DNA of 64,000 nt from Streptomyces camponoticapitis (GTDB taxonomy: Bacteria; Actinomycetota; Actinomycetes; Streptomycetales; Streptomycetaceae). How positions within the stretch are numbered: position 1 is the first letter of the stretch; each line of letters opens with the position of its first letter. The translations under genes were made by a program, and so were the position numbers. The stretch spans positions 96,425 through 160,424 of the forward strand of contig NZ_BMMV01000020.1 in assembly GCF_014646115.1 (NCBI RefSeq). Direction: 5' to 3'. This document shows positions 40,333 to 47,912 of the stretch, piece after piece. The notes under the pieces were generated by a model that saw only the letters and a list, made by a program, of their open reading frames with translations, made no database searches and was not told the DNA's origin.

Positions 40333-41594
40333 CCGAGGACCGTGTAGCCCGCCTCGCGCAGTGCAGCCGCCACGGCCACGCAGTGCTCGGGCCCCTTGGT
40401 CTCCAGATGCAGCTCCACGTCCGCCTCGGTCAGGCCGAGCCGCGGATCGGTCCGTACGTGGCTCACGTCCAGGACGTTCGCGTCGGCCAGCGACAGCACC
40501 CCCAGCAGCGTCGCGAGCGCGCCCGGCCGGTCGGTGATCCGCACTCGCAGCCCCAGATAGCGGCCGGACGCCGCCATCCCGTGGCGCAGGATCCGCTGCA
40601 TCAGCAAGGGGTCCACATTGCCCCCGGACAGCACGGCGACCACCGGCCCGGAGAACGCCCGCGGCGTGCTCAGCAGCGCGGCGACCGGGCTCGCCCCGGC
40701 CGGCTCCACCACCAGCTTCGCCCGCTCCAGACAGAGCAGCAGCGCGGCGGACAGCTCGTCCTCGGAGACCGTACGCACCTCGTCGACGAGGTCCCTGATC
40801 ATCGGGAACGTGATCTCGCCGGGCCGGCCCACCTTGATGCCGTCCGCCATCGTCTGCTGCTCGTCGATCGACATCGGCCGCCCGGCCCGCAGCGAGGGCG
40901 GGAACGCGGCGGCGCCGGCCGCCTGCACACCGATCACCTTGACGTCCGGCCGTACGCCCTTCACCGCGAGGGCGATACCGGCGGCCAGTCCGCCGCCGCC
41001 GAGACCGACGAGGATCGTCCGGACCTCGGGGCACTGCTCCAGGATCTCCAGGCCCACCGTGCCCTGTCCGGCGATGATGTCCGGGTGGTCGAAGGGGTGG
41101 ATGAAGACCGCGCCGGTCTCCCGCGCGTACTCCTCCGCGGCGGCCAGGGTCTCGTCCACGACCTGGCCGTGGAGCCGCACCTCGGCGCCGTACTCACGGG
41201 TCGCCGCGACCTTCGGCAGCGGCGCCGCGAGCGGCATGAACACCGTGGAGCGCACGCCGAGCAGGGTCGACGCGAGCGCGACGCCCTGGGCGTGGTTGCC
41301 CGCGCTGGCGGCGACGACACCGGCGGCGCGCTCCTCCGGCGAGAGACCGGCGATCCGCACGTACGCGCCGCGCAGCTTGAACGACCCCGTCCGCTGGAGG
41401 TTCTCGCACTTGAGGTGGACCGGGGAGCCGACCAGGCCCGTCAGGTGTCTGCTGCCCTCCATCGGGGTCGTCCGGGCCACCCCGCCGAGCATCTTCCGGG
41501 CCCCGCGGATGTCGTCGAGGATCAGCGCGGGCACCGAGCCGCGCGGAGTGGCGGAACTGAACGATCCGGAGGAACGCGACGTACCGAAGGTCAT
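40329..41594 (-). CDS. ilvA: threonine ammonia-lyase
   Basis: 421 residues. PLP fold type II; the Schiff-base lysine is in TGSFKLRGA (Lys73), the Gly-rich phosphate loop is VGLGGGGLAAG, and an ACT-like domain (about 335-420) follows. It deaminates threonine (and serine) to 2-oxobutanoate for isoleucine synthesis or catabolism; with only one ACT domain it is closer to the short TdcB-like form. The stop codon TAG is part of the right end of a MITE-like element. The N-terminal 25 residues are Ser-rich and not conserved. Confidence 0.9.
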   Translation of the reverse strand: MTFGTSRSSGSFSSATPRGSVPALILDDIRGARKMLGGVARTTPMEGSRHLTGLVGSPVHLKCENLQRTGSFKLRGAYVRIAGLSPEERAAGVVAASAGNHAQGVALASTLLGVRSTVFMPLAAPLPKVAATREYGAEVRLHGQVVDETLAAAEEYARETGAVFIHPFDHPDIIAGQGTVGLEILEQCPEVRTILVGLGGGGLAAGIALAVKGVRPDVKVIGVQAAGAAAFPPSLRAGRPMSIDEQQTMADGIKVGRPGEITFPMIRDLVDEVRTVSEDELSAALLLCLERAKLVVEPAGASPVAALLSTPRAFSGPVVAVLSGGNVDPLLMQRILRHGMAASGRYLGLRVRITDRPGALATLLGVLSLADANVLDVSHVRTDPRLGLTEADVELHLETKGPEHCVAVAAALREAGYTVLG

Positions 41595-41737
41595 GACCGC
41601 CAGTCTCGCAGCTCATCACCCGTCCGGCGGCTCGGCACCAGGGCCGTCCACCGGTTTACGCGGGGCAGGTACGGCTAGGGGCGGAGCCGCGTACTCTGTC
41701 CCCCACCAACCGACCACCGCACGAGAGAGCCCCAGCC

Positions 41738-42403
41738 ATGCCCCCTACTCAGGACATGACTTCCGCTGTGTCGGCCTCCCCGGGCTCCGGCTCCGAACCC
41801 TCCGGTTCCGACCCATCCGGCTCCGCACCTTTAGAGACCGCACCGGCACCTTCCGTCGGTACCGAACCCGTCGCCGCATCGGACGACGCCGCACTTCTCG
41901 ACGCGCTCCAGCACCAGGTGGCCGTCTTCGCCCGACGGGCGGAACAGACCCGCCTCGGCGGCGTCGGCCAGGTGCGCAACTCCATGGACCGTGCCGCCTA
42001 TCTGCTGCTCAACCGGCTCGATCTGGAAGGCCCGATGGGCGTCAAGGCGCTGGCCGCGGGGATGGGGATCGACTCCTCCACCGTCACCCGCCAGGTCGCG
42101 CCGCTCGTCGACACCGGCCTGGTCAAGCGCACGTCACACCCGGAGGACGGCCGCGCCGTCGTCCTTGAGCTCTCGGCCCGCGGGCTGGGCCGCCTCGACG
42201 AGGTCCGCTCCTCGCGCCGCGAGCTGATGTCGCAGGTCACGGACGGCTGGACGGAGGAGGAACGGGAATCGTTCTGCACGCTCCTCACCCGGTTCAACAC
42301 CGCCCTGTCGGCACGGCAGTCGGGCCCCGCGTCGGCCGAACCGGTCGCGCACCGGGTCCCGGTGGACGAACCCGACGGTACGGAGCCACCGCCGGCCTCT
42401 TGA
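41738..42403 (+). CDS. MarR-family transcriptional regulator
   Basis: 221 residues. Winged-helix domain (about 70-170) with GVKALAAGMGIDSSTVTRQVAPLVDTGLVKR and wing HPEDGRAVVLELSARG. It is preceded by a long Ser/Pro/Glu-rich head (1-50) and followed by a disordered tail. The weak GAGAG before the ATG and the low-complexity head leave room for an internal start. The regulated genes are unknown; a degenerate sigma-like gene follows. Confidence 0.85.
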   Translation: MPPTQDMTSAVSASPGSGSEPSGSDPSGSAPLETAPAPSVGTEPVAASDDAALLDALQHQVAVFARRAEQTRLGGVGQVRNSMDRAAYLLLNRLDLEGPMGVKALAAGMGIDSSTVTRQVAPLVDTGLVKRTSHPEDGRAVVLELSARGLGRLDEVRSSRRELMSQVTDGWTEEERESFCTLLTRFNTALSARQSGPASAEPVAHRVPVDEPDGTEPPPAS

Positions 42404-42433
42404 TTTCGGCCCGGGTCTGTCCTCATATGAGGT

Positions 42434-42934
42434 GTGCGAGAGCGATGGCAGCCGGATACGGACCGCCGTCGCGCCCAGGAGTTCGAGGCGTTCGTCGCGG
42501 GCGCGGCAGGCCGACTGCTGCATGCCGCCATGCTGCTGACGGGTGAGCCAGCCGACGCCAAACCCCGCGCGGAGCAACTGCTGACGGCCGCCCTGGCCCG
42601 TACCTACGCGGACTGGGACCGGCTGCGCGACGAGGACCCGTACGACCGCGCACGCCAGGAGATCGCCGCCCGGTACGCGCGGGGCGCCTGGCGGCAGCCG
42701 CGGACGGGCGAGGGCGTGCTCGGCAGGCTCACCCCTCAGGAGCGGCTCATTCTGGTGCTGCGGCTGTACGAAGGGGTCGCCGAGGAGCAGACGGCGGCGC
42801 TGATCGGGCTGCCGGTCGAGCGGGTGCGGGCGATCTGCGCGCGGGCGGTCGTCGCGATGCGGCAGCCCGCGCCGCCGCCCCGCCCGGCTCCGCACTGGCC
42901 GCTGTCACTGCTCTCCCGGCAGGGCGCGCGATGA
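42434..42934 (+). CDS. sigma-70-like protein, degenerate SigE-type ECF factor
   Basis: 166 residues. Region 4 with helix-turn-helix is recognisable (LTPQERLILVLRLYEGVAEEQTAALIGLPVERVRAICARAV, about 98-138). The N-terminal part resembles region 2 of SigE-family ECF factors (AAMLLTGEPADAKPRAEQLL, YADWDRL), but the strongly conserved -10 recognition segment is not apparent. It may be a DNA-binding protein without full sigma activity. The start is a GTG after AGG. The next gene, a one-helix membrane protein, overlaps it by ATGA, as anti-sigma genes often do. Confidence 0.68.
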   Translation: MRERWQPDTDRRRAQEFEAFVAGAAGRLLHAAMLLTGEPADAKPRAEQLLTAALARTYADWDRLRDEDPYDRARQEIAARYARGAWRQPRTGEGVLGRLTPQERLILVLRLYEGVAEEQTAALIGLPVERVRAICARAVVAMRQPAPPPRPAPHWPLSLLSRQGAR

Positions 42935-43182
42935 GCGGCCACAGCCGTAAGGAGGACGAGGTCCGGCGGATGCTCGATCTGCCGCATCCGCCGGTCCCCG
43001 CCGATCTGACGGCCCGCGCGACCGCCCTCGGCACCCGCCTGATGAACCGCAGGCGCACCGCGCGCCTGGTGTTCTGGCTGCTCGTCACGGTGGCCGCGAT
43101 CGTCTTCACGGTGTGGGCTTCGGTCGTGGAACCGTGGTCGGTCCCGCCGTCCGAGACGACCCCGCCGCTGGAGGGCTGGTGA
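42931..43182 (+). CDS. small membrane protein coupled to the sigma-like gene
   Basis: 83 residues. A cytoplasmic N-terminal half (1-47, with LDLPHPPVPADLTARA) is followed by one helix (about 48-66, LVFWLLVTVAAIVFTVW) and a short outer tail. It lacks the ZAS zinc motif of many anti-sigma factors. Translational coupling (ATGA) and topology make a membrane tether or anti-sigma for the preceding protein plausible. Confidence 0.62.
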   Translation: MSGHSRKEDEVRRMLDLPHPPVPADLTARATALGTRLMNRRRTARLVFWLLVTVAAIVFTVWASVVEPWSVPPSETTPPLEGW

Positions 43183-43215
43183 CGGCCGGGTGCCGTCACA
43201 CCGCCACAACTCCGT

Positions 43216-44361
43216 TCAGGCGAGAGCCTGCTGAAGGTCCGTCAGCAGATCGTCGGCGGACTCGATACCGACCGACAGCCTGATCAGATCCTCCGGCACC
43301 TCCAGCGCGGAGCCCGCCGCCGAGGCGTGCGTCATCCGACCCGGGTGCTCGATCAGCGACTCGACACCGCCGAGGGACTCCCCGAGCGTGAAGACCTTCG
43401 TCCGGCCGCAGACCTCGATCGCCGCCTGCTCACCGGCCGCGACCTGGAAGGACACCATGCCGCCGAAGGACTTCATCTGCTTGGCCGCGACCTCGTGGCC
43501 GGGGTGGTCGTGCAGGCCCGGGTAGTAGACCTTCGAGACCTTCGGGTGCCGCACGAGCATCTCGGCGACGCGCGTCGCGTTCTCGCTGTGCCGGTCCATC
43601 CGAACGGCGAGCGTCTTCACGCCGCGCAGCACGAGCCACGCGTCGAAGGGACCGGAGATCGCGCCCATCGCGTTCTGGTGGAAGGAGATCTCCTCGCCCA
43701 GCGTGTCGTCGGCGGTGATCAGCGCGCCGCCGACGACGTCCGAGTGACCGCCCATGTACTTGGTGGTCGAGTGCACGACGACGTCGGCGCCGAGGGCGAG
43801 CGGCTGCTGGAGGTAGGGGCTCGCGAAGGTGTTGTCCACGACGAGCTTCGCGCCGGCGGTGCGGGCGACCTCGGCGAGCGCCACGATGTCGCTGATGCCG
43901 AGGAGCGGGTTGGACGGGGTCTCGACCCAGATCGCCTTCGTACGGGGGCGCAGCGCGGCCCGTACCGCCGCCGGGTCCGAGGTGTCGGCCACCGACCACT
44001 CCACGCCCCAGCGGGAGACGACCTTCGCGAAGAGCCGGAAGGTGCCGCCGTACGCGTCGTTGGGGATCACCACATGGTCGCCCGGCGACAGCAGCGTACG
44101 GAGCAGGCAGTCCTCGGCGGCCAGGCCGGAGGCGAAGGCGAACCCGCGCCGGCCGCCCTCCAGGGCCGCCAGGTTCTCCTCCAGCGCGGAGCGCGTGGGG
44201 TTGGCGCTGCGGCTGTACTCGTAGCCGCCGCGCAGTCCGCCCACTCCGTCCTGCTTGTACGTGGACACCTGATAGATGGGGGGAACGACCGCGCCGGTGA
44301 GGGAATCCGGGGTGTTCCCCGCGTGGATGGCGATGGTCTCGAAGCTGTGCTCGTCGCTCAT
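43216..44361 (-). CDS. metB: cystathionine gamma-synthase/lyase-type PLP enzyme
   Basis: 381 residues. Cys/Met metabolism PLP family; the Schiff-base lysine is in VVHSTTKYMGGHSDVVGG, and GGYEYSRSANPTR, VETPSNPLL and HPGRMTHASA are conserved. The sequence fits cystathionine gamma-synthases of actinobacteria, which join cysteine with an activated homoserine, but gamma-lyase activity is close and cannot be excluded. The ATG at 44361 gives the usual start MSDEHSFETIAIHAG; no clear ribosome binding site. Confidence 0.87.
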   Translation of the reverse strand: MSDEHSFETIAIHAGNTPDSLTGAVVPPIYQVSTYKQDGVGGLRGGYEYSRSANPTRSALEENLAALEGGRRGFAFASGLAAEDCLLRTLLSPGDHVVIPNDAYGGTFRLFAKVVSRWGVEWSVADTSDPAAVRAALRPRTKAIWVETPSNPLLGISDIVALAEVARTAGAKLVVDNTFASPYLQQPLALGADVVVHSTTKYMGGHSDVVGGALITADDTLGEEISFHQNAMGAISGPFDAWLVLRGVKTLAVRMDRHSENATRVAEMLVRHPKVSKVYYPGLHDHPGHEVAAKQMKSFGGMVSFQVAAGEQAAIEVCGRTKVFTLGESLGGVESLIEHPGRMTHASAAGSALEVPEDLIRLSVGIESADDLLTDLQQALA

Positions 44362-44428
44362 GAGCCCCGAGGGTAGCGGTCCCGGGGCCGGACCCGGAGC
44401 ACGCCCGGCGTCCGGGACAATGGGGCGT

Positions 44429-45532
44429 ATGGAGATTCTCTGGTTCCTGATCGCGGCGGGCATGGTGGCGGCCGTCGTGGCCCCGGTCGTGCGGCGCAGG
44501 GGCGGCGGCATCCGCCAGGTCGCGCCCGGTTCGCCCGACGCCGCCGACCCGGACGCCTACGAATTCGTCCGGCAGGAGGAGCTCGATGTCCGCCTTCCGG
44601 GGCCGGACCAGGACCTTCTGGACGTACTGGACGTCGTGCAGCGCACCCAGGACTGGCGGGCGGCGGCGCAGTTGCTCGCCGGAACGGCCAAGGAGGGCGA
44701 GGTGCGCTGGCAGCGCGTGCAGGCCTTCGCGGGCGCGGCGTCGCTGGAGCTCCAGCGGAAGCCCGGCGCCGGCGGGGCGTGGCTGCGGGCGTGGCGCGCG
44801 GAGTCGCCGAAGGACGCGGGCGGCGCGCAGGTGCACGCCGAGTTCCTGGTGCAGCAGGCGTGGCGTTCGTCGGCGGCGGGCACGGACGACTTCCGGATCA
44901 TCCTGGAGGAGGCCCGGTCGGTCTGCGGCGAGGCGGCGCTGCTGGCGCCGGGCGACCCCGTGCCGTACATCGTGGAGCTGGCCGTGGCCCGTGGGCTCGG
45001 CTATCCGCACGAGCGGTTCGACCAGCTGTGGGCGAAGGTCATCGACCGCGCGCCGGACCACATGGGCGCGCATCTCGCGGCGCTGCACTACTGGTGCGAG
45101 AAGTGGCACGGCTCACGCGAGGAGGCGGACCGGTTCGCCACCGCGTCTGCCGCGCGCGCTCCGCGGGGCTCGCTGCTGGCGGCGCTGCCGCTGTTCGCGG
45201 TGTACGAGCACATGGAGGACCTCACGCTCGTACGGGACTTCTTCAGCAGCGCGGTGGTGTCGAAGGCGATGGAGGGCGCGCTCTTCGCGGTGCACGCGGC
45301 GCGCCCCGACGACCCGATGCTCGCGCACGTACGGCATCTGCTGATCCTCTTCCTGGTGGGCGGCGGGCGGTGGTCGGAGGCGATGCACCAGCTCGTACAG
45401 GTGGACGGCTACGTCGGGGCGCTGCCGTGGACGCTCGACGAGGACCCGGCGGCGCAGTACGCGGTGTACCGGGCGCTGGCGGTGGCCGGGTACGAGGCCA
45501 ACGGCGGGAACCCGGCGACACTGCCGCGGTAG
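44429..45532 (+). CDS. membrane-anchored TPR-like protein, unknown function
   Basis: 367 residues. A single N-terminal membrane helix (about 3-20) is followed by a cytoplasmic helical body with TPR-like features. Conserved landmarks with the next gene include WLRAWRA, YIVELAVARGLGY, YWCEKWHGS and VDGYVGALPW. The gene at 45678 is clearly a paralogue with the same architecture, so this is a tandem duplication that has diverged. Upstream it faces the metB gene, with 67 bp between starts. Function unknown. Confidence 0.7.
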   Translation: MEILWFLIAAGMVAAVVAPVVRRRGGGIRQVAPGSPDAADPDAYEFVRQEELDVRLPGPDQDLLDVLDVVQRTQDWRAAAQLLAGTAKEGEVRWQRVQAFAGAASLELQRKPGAGGAWLRAWRAESPKDAGGAQVHAEFLVQQAWRSSAAGTDDFRIILEEARSVCGEAALLAPGDPVPYIVELAVARGLGYPHERFDQLWAKVIDRAPDHMGAHLAALHYWCEKWHGSREEADRFATASAARAPRGSLLAALPLFAVYEHMEDLTLVRDFFSSAVVSKAMEGALFAVHAARPDDPMLAHVRHLLILFLVGGGRWSEAMHQLVQVDGYVGALPWTLDEDPAAQYAVYRALAVAGYEANGGNPATLPR

Positions 45533-45677
45533 GGGCGGGATGTACGGGGCGCCGGGGCTCTTGGGCCCCGGCCCGGTCTTCGAGGCACCATTGCCGCGCT
45601 GACCTGCGGTGGTGCATACTCCGCAGATCCCCCACACCGTCTCTTCACCTGTTCTCCGTACCTCTGGGGGCCATCCG

Positions 45678-46772
45678 ATGGCACGCGTTCTGCCCTTCGT
45701 CCTCTTCGCGTTCGGCATCTGGTTCTGGCTGAAGGCCCGCCGGAGCGTCTCCTCACTCGTGGGTACGGAGGCGGAGCTGGGGCTGCTGCCCAGGGACCGG
45801 CAGAACACCGAACTCGCGGGACCGGACGCCGCTCTGGAGCACGCCCTGACCGAGGCGCGTGCGGGCCGCTGGGAGCCGGCGGCGGAGCTGCTGGCCAGGA
45901 CGGGCAGGGACCGGGACTGGGAGCGCCGCTCGCTCTACGCCCGCGCGCTGGGCGAGGCGGCGGCCCGGGACGACTCCTGGCTGCGGGCCTGGCGCGCGAC
46001 GCGCTCCGGCGGCTCCCCCGACGCGGACGCGGAGCTGGTCCAGGCGTCGGCGACGGTCTCGCGCGCATGGCTGCTGCGGGGCTCGCCGTACGCCAGGCAC
46101 ACGACGCCGGAGCAGGCGGACAGCTTCCACGAACTGCTGCCGGGCGCCCGTGCCGACACCGCCCGCGCGGCGGCCCTGGGCCCGGAGGATCCGACGCCGT
46201 ACATCATCGAGATCCGTACGGCGCTGGGTGTCGGTTACGGCCCCGAGCAGATGCGCGAGCTGTGGGCGGAGATCACGGCCCGCACCCCGCACCCCACGTC
46301 GGCGCCGCTGTACGGGGCGCACGAGGCGGCGATCCAGTACTGGAGCGAGCGGTGGCACGGCTCGGCGGAGCTGGCCGGGGAGTTCGCGGCCCAGGCGACG
46401 GCGGACGCGCCGCTGGGCACGCTGATGACGGCGTTCCCGCTGATCGCCTGGTTCGACCACCACGACGCGACCGCGGCGCCCCGCGACTACGCGGCGCCCG
46501 GCCTGACGGCCCTGGTCGACGCGGCTCTGGCGGACACGGAGGCGGCGCCCCCGGACCACCCCCGCCTGCCCGAGGTACACCACCTGCTGGCGTACTTCCT
46601 GACCCGCCAGTCCAGGCACGAGGAGGCCCTGGAGGCGTTCCGCCGGATCGACGGCTATGTGAACGCCCTCCCCTGGCGCACCCGCCGCGACCCGGCGGCG
46701 TTCTTCGCGACGACCCGCGCCACGGCCGTGCGCGGCACCGAGGCCCGCGCCCGTATCAGCAAGGGCGTCTGA
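45678..46772 (+). CDS. membrane-anchored TPR-like protein, paralogue of the preceding gene
   Basis: 364 residues. N-terminal membrane helix (about 3-18, LPFVLFAFGIWFWL), then a helical body. It shares WLRAWRA, YIIEIRTALGVGY, YWSERWHGS and IDGYVNALPW with its neighbour, at similar spacing. It lies 145 bp behind that gene with its own leader. A role as scaffold or assembly factor is possible; nothing more can be inferred. Confidence 0.7.
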   Translation: MARVLPFVLFAFGIWFWLKARRSVSSLVGTEAELGLLPRDRQNTELAGPDAALEHALTEARAGRWEPAAELLARTGRDRDWERRSLYARALGEAAARDDSWLRAWRATRSGGSPDADAELVQASATVSRAWLLRGSPYARHTTPEQADSFHELLPGARADTARAAALGPEDPTPYIIEIRTALGVGYGPEQMRELWAEITARTPHPTSAPLYGAHEAAIQYWSERWHGSAELAGEFAAQATADAPLGTLMTAFPLIAWFDHHDATAAPRDYAAPGLTALVDAALADTEAAPPDHPRLPEVHHLLAYFLTRQSRHEEALEAFRRIDGYVNALPWRTRRDPAAFFATTRATAVRGTEARARISKGV

Positions 46773-46823
46773 GCGGTGACCGTTCGTTCGTCGCGGTTCA
46801 GCGGGGCCTGGCATCGTGGGGGT

Positions 46824-47534
46824 ATGGACGAGACTCCTCTGCCCGGTGGGTTCATCAATCAGGTCGTACGGGTCGGTGACACCGTGCGGCGCTCCCCCAT
46901 GCCGTCGGCCCAACGCGCCGCGTACATCGTTGAGTTGCTCGGGTTCTTCGAGGAGCGGGGCTGGGGCGGTGCGCCGCGGTTCCAGGGGGTGGACGAGCAG
47001 GGGCGCGAGGTGTTCGGGCACATCGAGGGGGAGGTGGATCTGCCCGTCTCCGACGCGCGGCTGGTGCGGGTCTCCGAGCTTGTGCGGGAGTTTCACGACC
47101 TGACGGCCGGAACGCCGCTCGCCGGTGGGCGTGAGGTCGTGTGCCACAACGACCTGTCGCCCAGGAACACGGTCTGTGCCGACGGGCTGCCGGTGACCCT
47201 TCTCGACTGGGATCTGGCCGCTCCCGGCGACCGTGTCCACGACGTCGCGCACCTCTGCTGGCAGTATCTGGACCTCGGCCCGCGTGTGCCGGACGTGGGC
47301 GACGCCGCCCGCCGGATCACGCTGGTCTGCGACGCGTACGGTCTGGACGACCGGGACGGCATCGTCCGGACGATCCTCTGGTGGCAGGACCGGTCCTGGC
47401 GCGGCATCGACGAGGCGGCGGAGGCCGGCGATCCCGCGATGAGGGCGCTGCGCGACCGGGGCGTGGTGGACGAGGTGCGGGCCGCGTACACCTGGGTGTC
47501 GGCGCACGCCTTCGAACTGGCCGCGAGGCTCTAG
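46824..47534 (+). CDS. small aminoglycoside-phosphotransferase-fold protein
   Basis: 236 residues, shorter than typical APH enzymes because the N-terminal lobe is reduced. The catalytic loop VVCHNDLSPRNTVC (H-x-D-x4-N) and the following VTLLDWDLAAPGDRVHDVAHL (D-W-D) motif are intact, so kinase activity is plausible. The target may be an antibiotic or a small metabolite such as choline. The TAG stop coincides with the CTAG duplicated at the left end of a MITE-like element. Confidence 0.8.
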   Translation: MDETPLPGGFINQVVRVGDTVRRSPMPSAQRAAYIVELLGFFEERGWGGAPRFQGVDEQGREVFGHIEGEVDLPVSDARLVRVSELVREFHDLTAGTPLAGGREVVCHNDLSPRNTVCADGLPVTLLDWDLAAPGDRVHDVAHLCWQYLDLGPRVPDVGDAARRITLVCDAYGLDDRDGIVRTILWWQDRSWRGIDEAAEAGDPAMRALRDRGVVDEVRAAYTWVSAHAFELAARL

Positions 47535-47711
47535 GGCGTGTCCGCAAAGTCCCGCCTGGCCCAGCGCGTCTGGTACGGCGCCTCGCCGCGTTGTCGAAGT
47601 CGGCCGAGTACGCCCGGTACGAGGCCGATTCTCCGCCTTGCGATGCACCGCACCAGACGCCCCGGGCCCCGCCCTGCGGGCGGACGGCGCTACTTTGCGG
47701 ACACGCCCTAG
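47531..47711. mobile_element. MITE-like element copy 2
   Basis: A 173-bp body (47535-47707) with perfect 16-bp inverted termini GGCGTGTCCGCAAAGT and ACTTTGCGGACACGCC, bounded on both sides by CTAG (perfect four-base target duplication). No open frame of its own. It is homologous to copy 1 at 40147 in inverse orientation. It begins at the stop codon of the phosphotransferase gene and ends 53 bases before the leader peptide of the ABC-F gene, so it may have altered expression of that gene. Confidence 0.8.
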
Positions 47712-47764
47712 GAAGTCGAAAAATCGAAGCGCGCCCTCTCGCGCCCTTCGCTACGGTGGCCCGT

Positions 47765-47797
47765 ATGGGTTCGTACTCGTACTACTACTTCCGCTGA
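47765..47797 (+). CDS. leader peptide of the ABC-F gene
   Basis: Ten codons encoding MGSYSYYYFR, ending in TGA. Four of the ten residues are Tyr and one is Phe, followed by Arg at the end, a composition that makes nascent-chain or codon-dependent ribosome pausing plausible. TACGGT (47752-47757) lies seven bases before the ATG, which suggests a leaderless transcript starting at this peptide. A strong hairpin starts 15 bases after its stop and an ABC-F ribosome-protection-type gene follows. Such leader-ORF attenuation is known for other antibiotic-inducible ABC-F genes (msrD, vmlR, lmrC); this peptide is not one I know. Confidence 0.6.
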   Translation: MGSYSYYYFR

Positions 47798-47812
47798 TTC
47801 CGGGCGCGGACA

Positions 47813-47845
47813 CCCCGGCGCAGGTCCTCCTCAGGACCGCCGGGG
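47813..47845 (+). promoter_or_regulatory. attenuator-like hairpin between leader peptide and ABC-F gene
   Basis: CCCCGGC (47813-47819) pairs with GCCGGGG (47839-47845), and GGTCCT (47823-47828) with AGGACC (47833-47838) around a CCTC loop; GCA is bulged. An alternative stem CCGGG (47800-47804) with CCCGG (47814-47818) would compete for the first arm. This gives two exclusive folds, as expected for attenuation. Confidence 0.6.
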
Positions 47846-47912
47846 CGTCCCCCGCTGCCCGTACGACATCACCCCAGCCCCACCGAGGGCATGTCACTTT
47901 CAGGGAAGAAGC

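Noticed and set aside
38857..41034. Upstream extension of the permease frame through the ATPase and ilvA genes
   Set aside because: Coding signal and homology begin at the GTG at 38856 with its own ribosome binding site.
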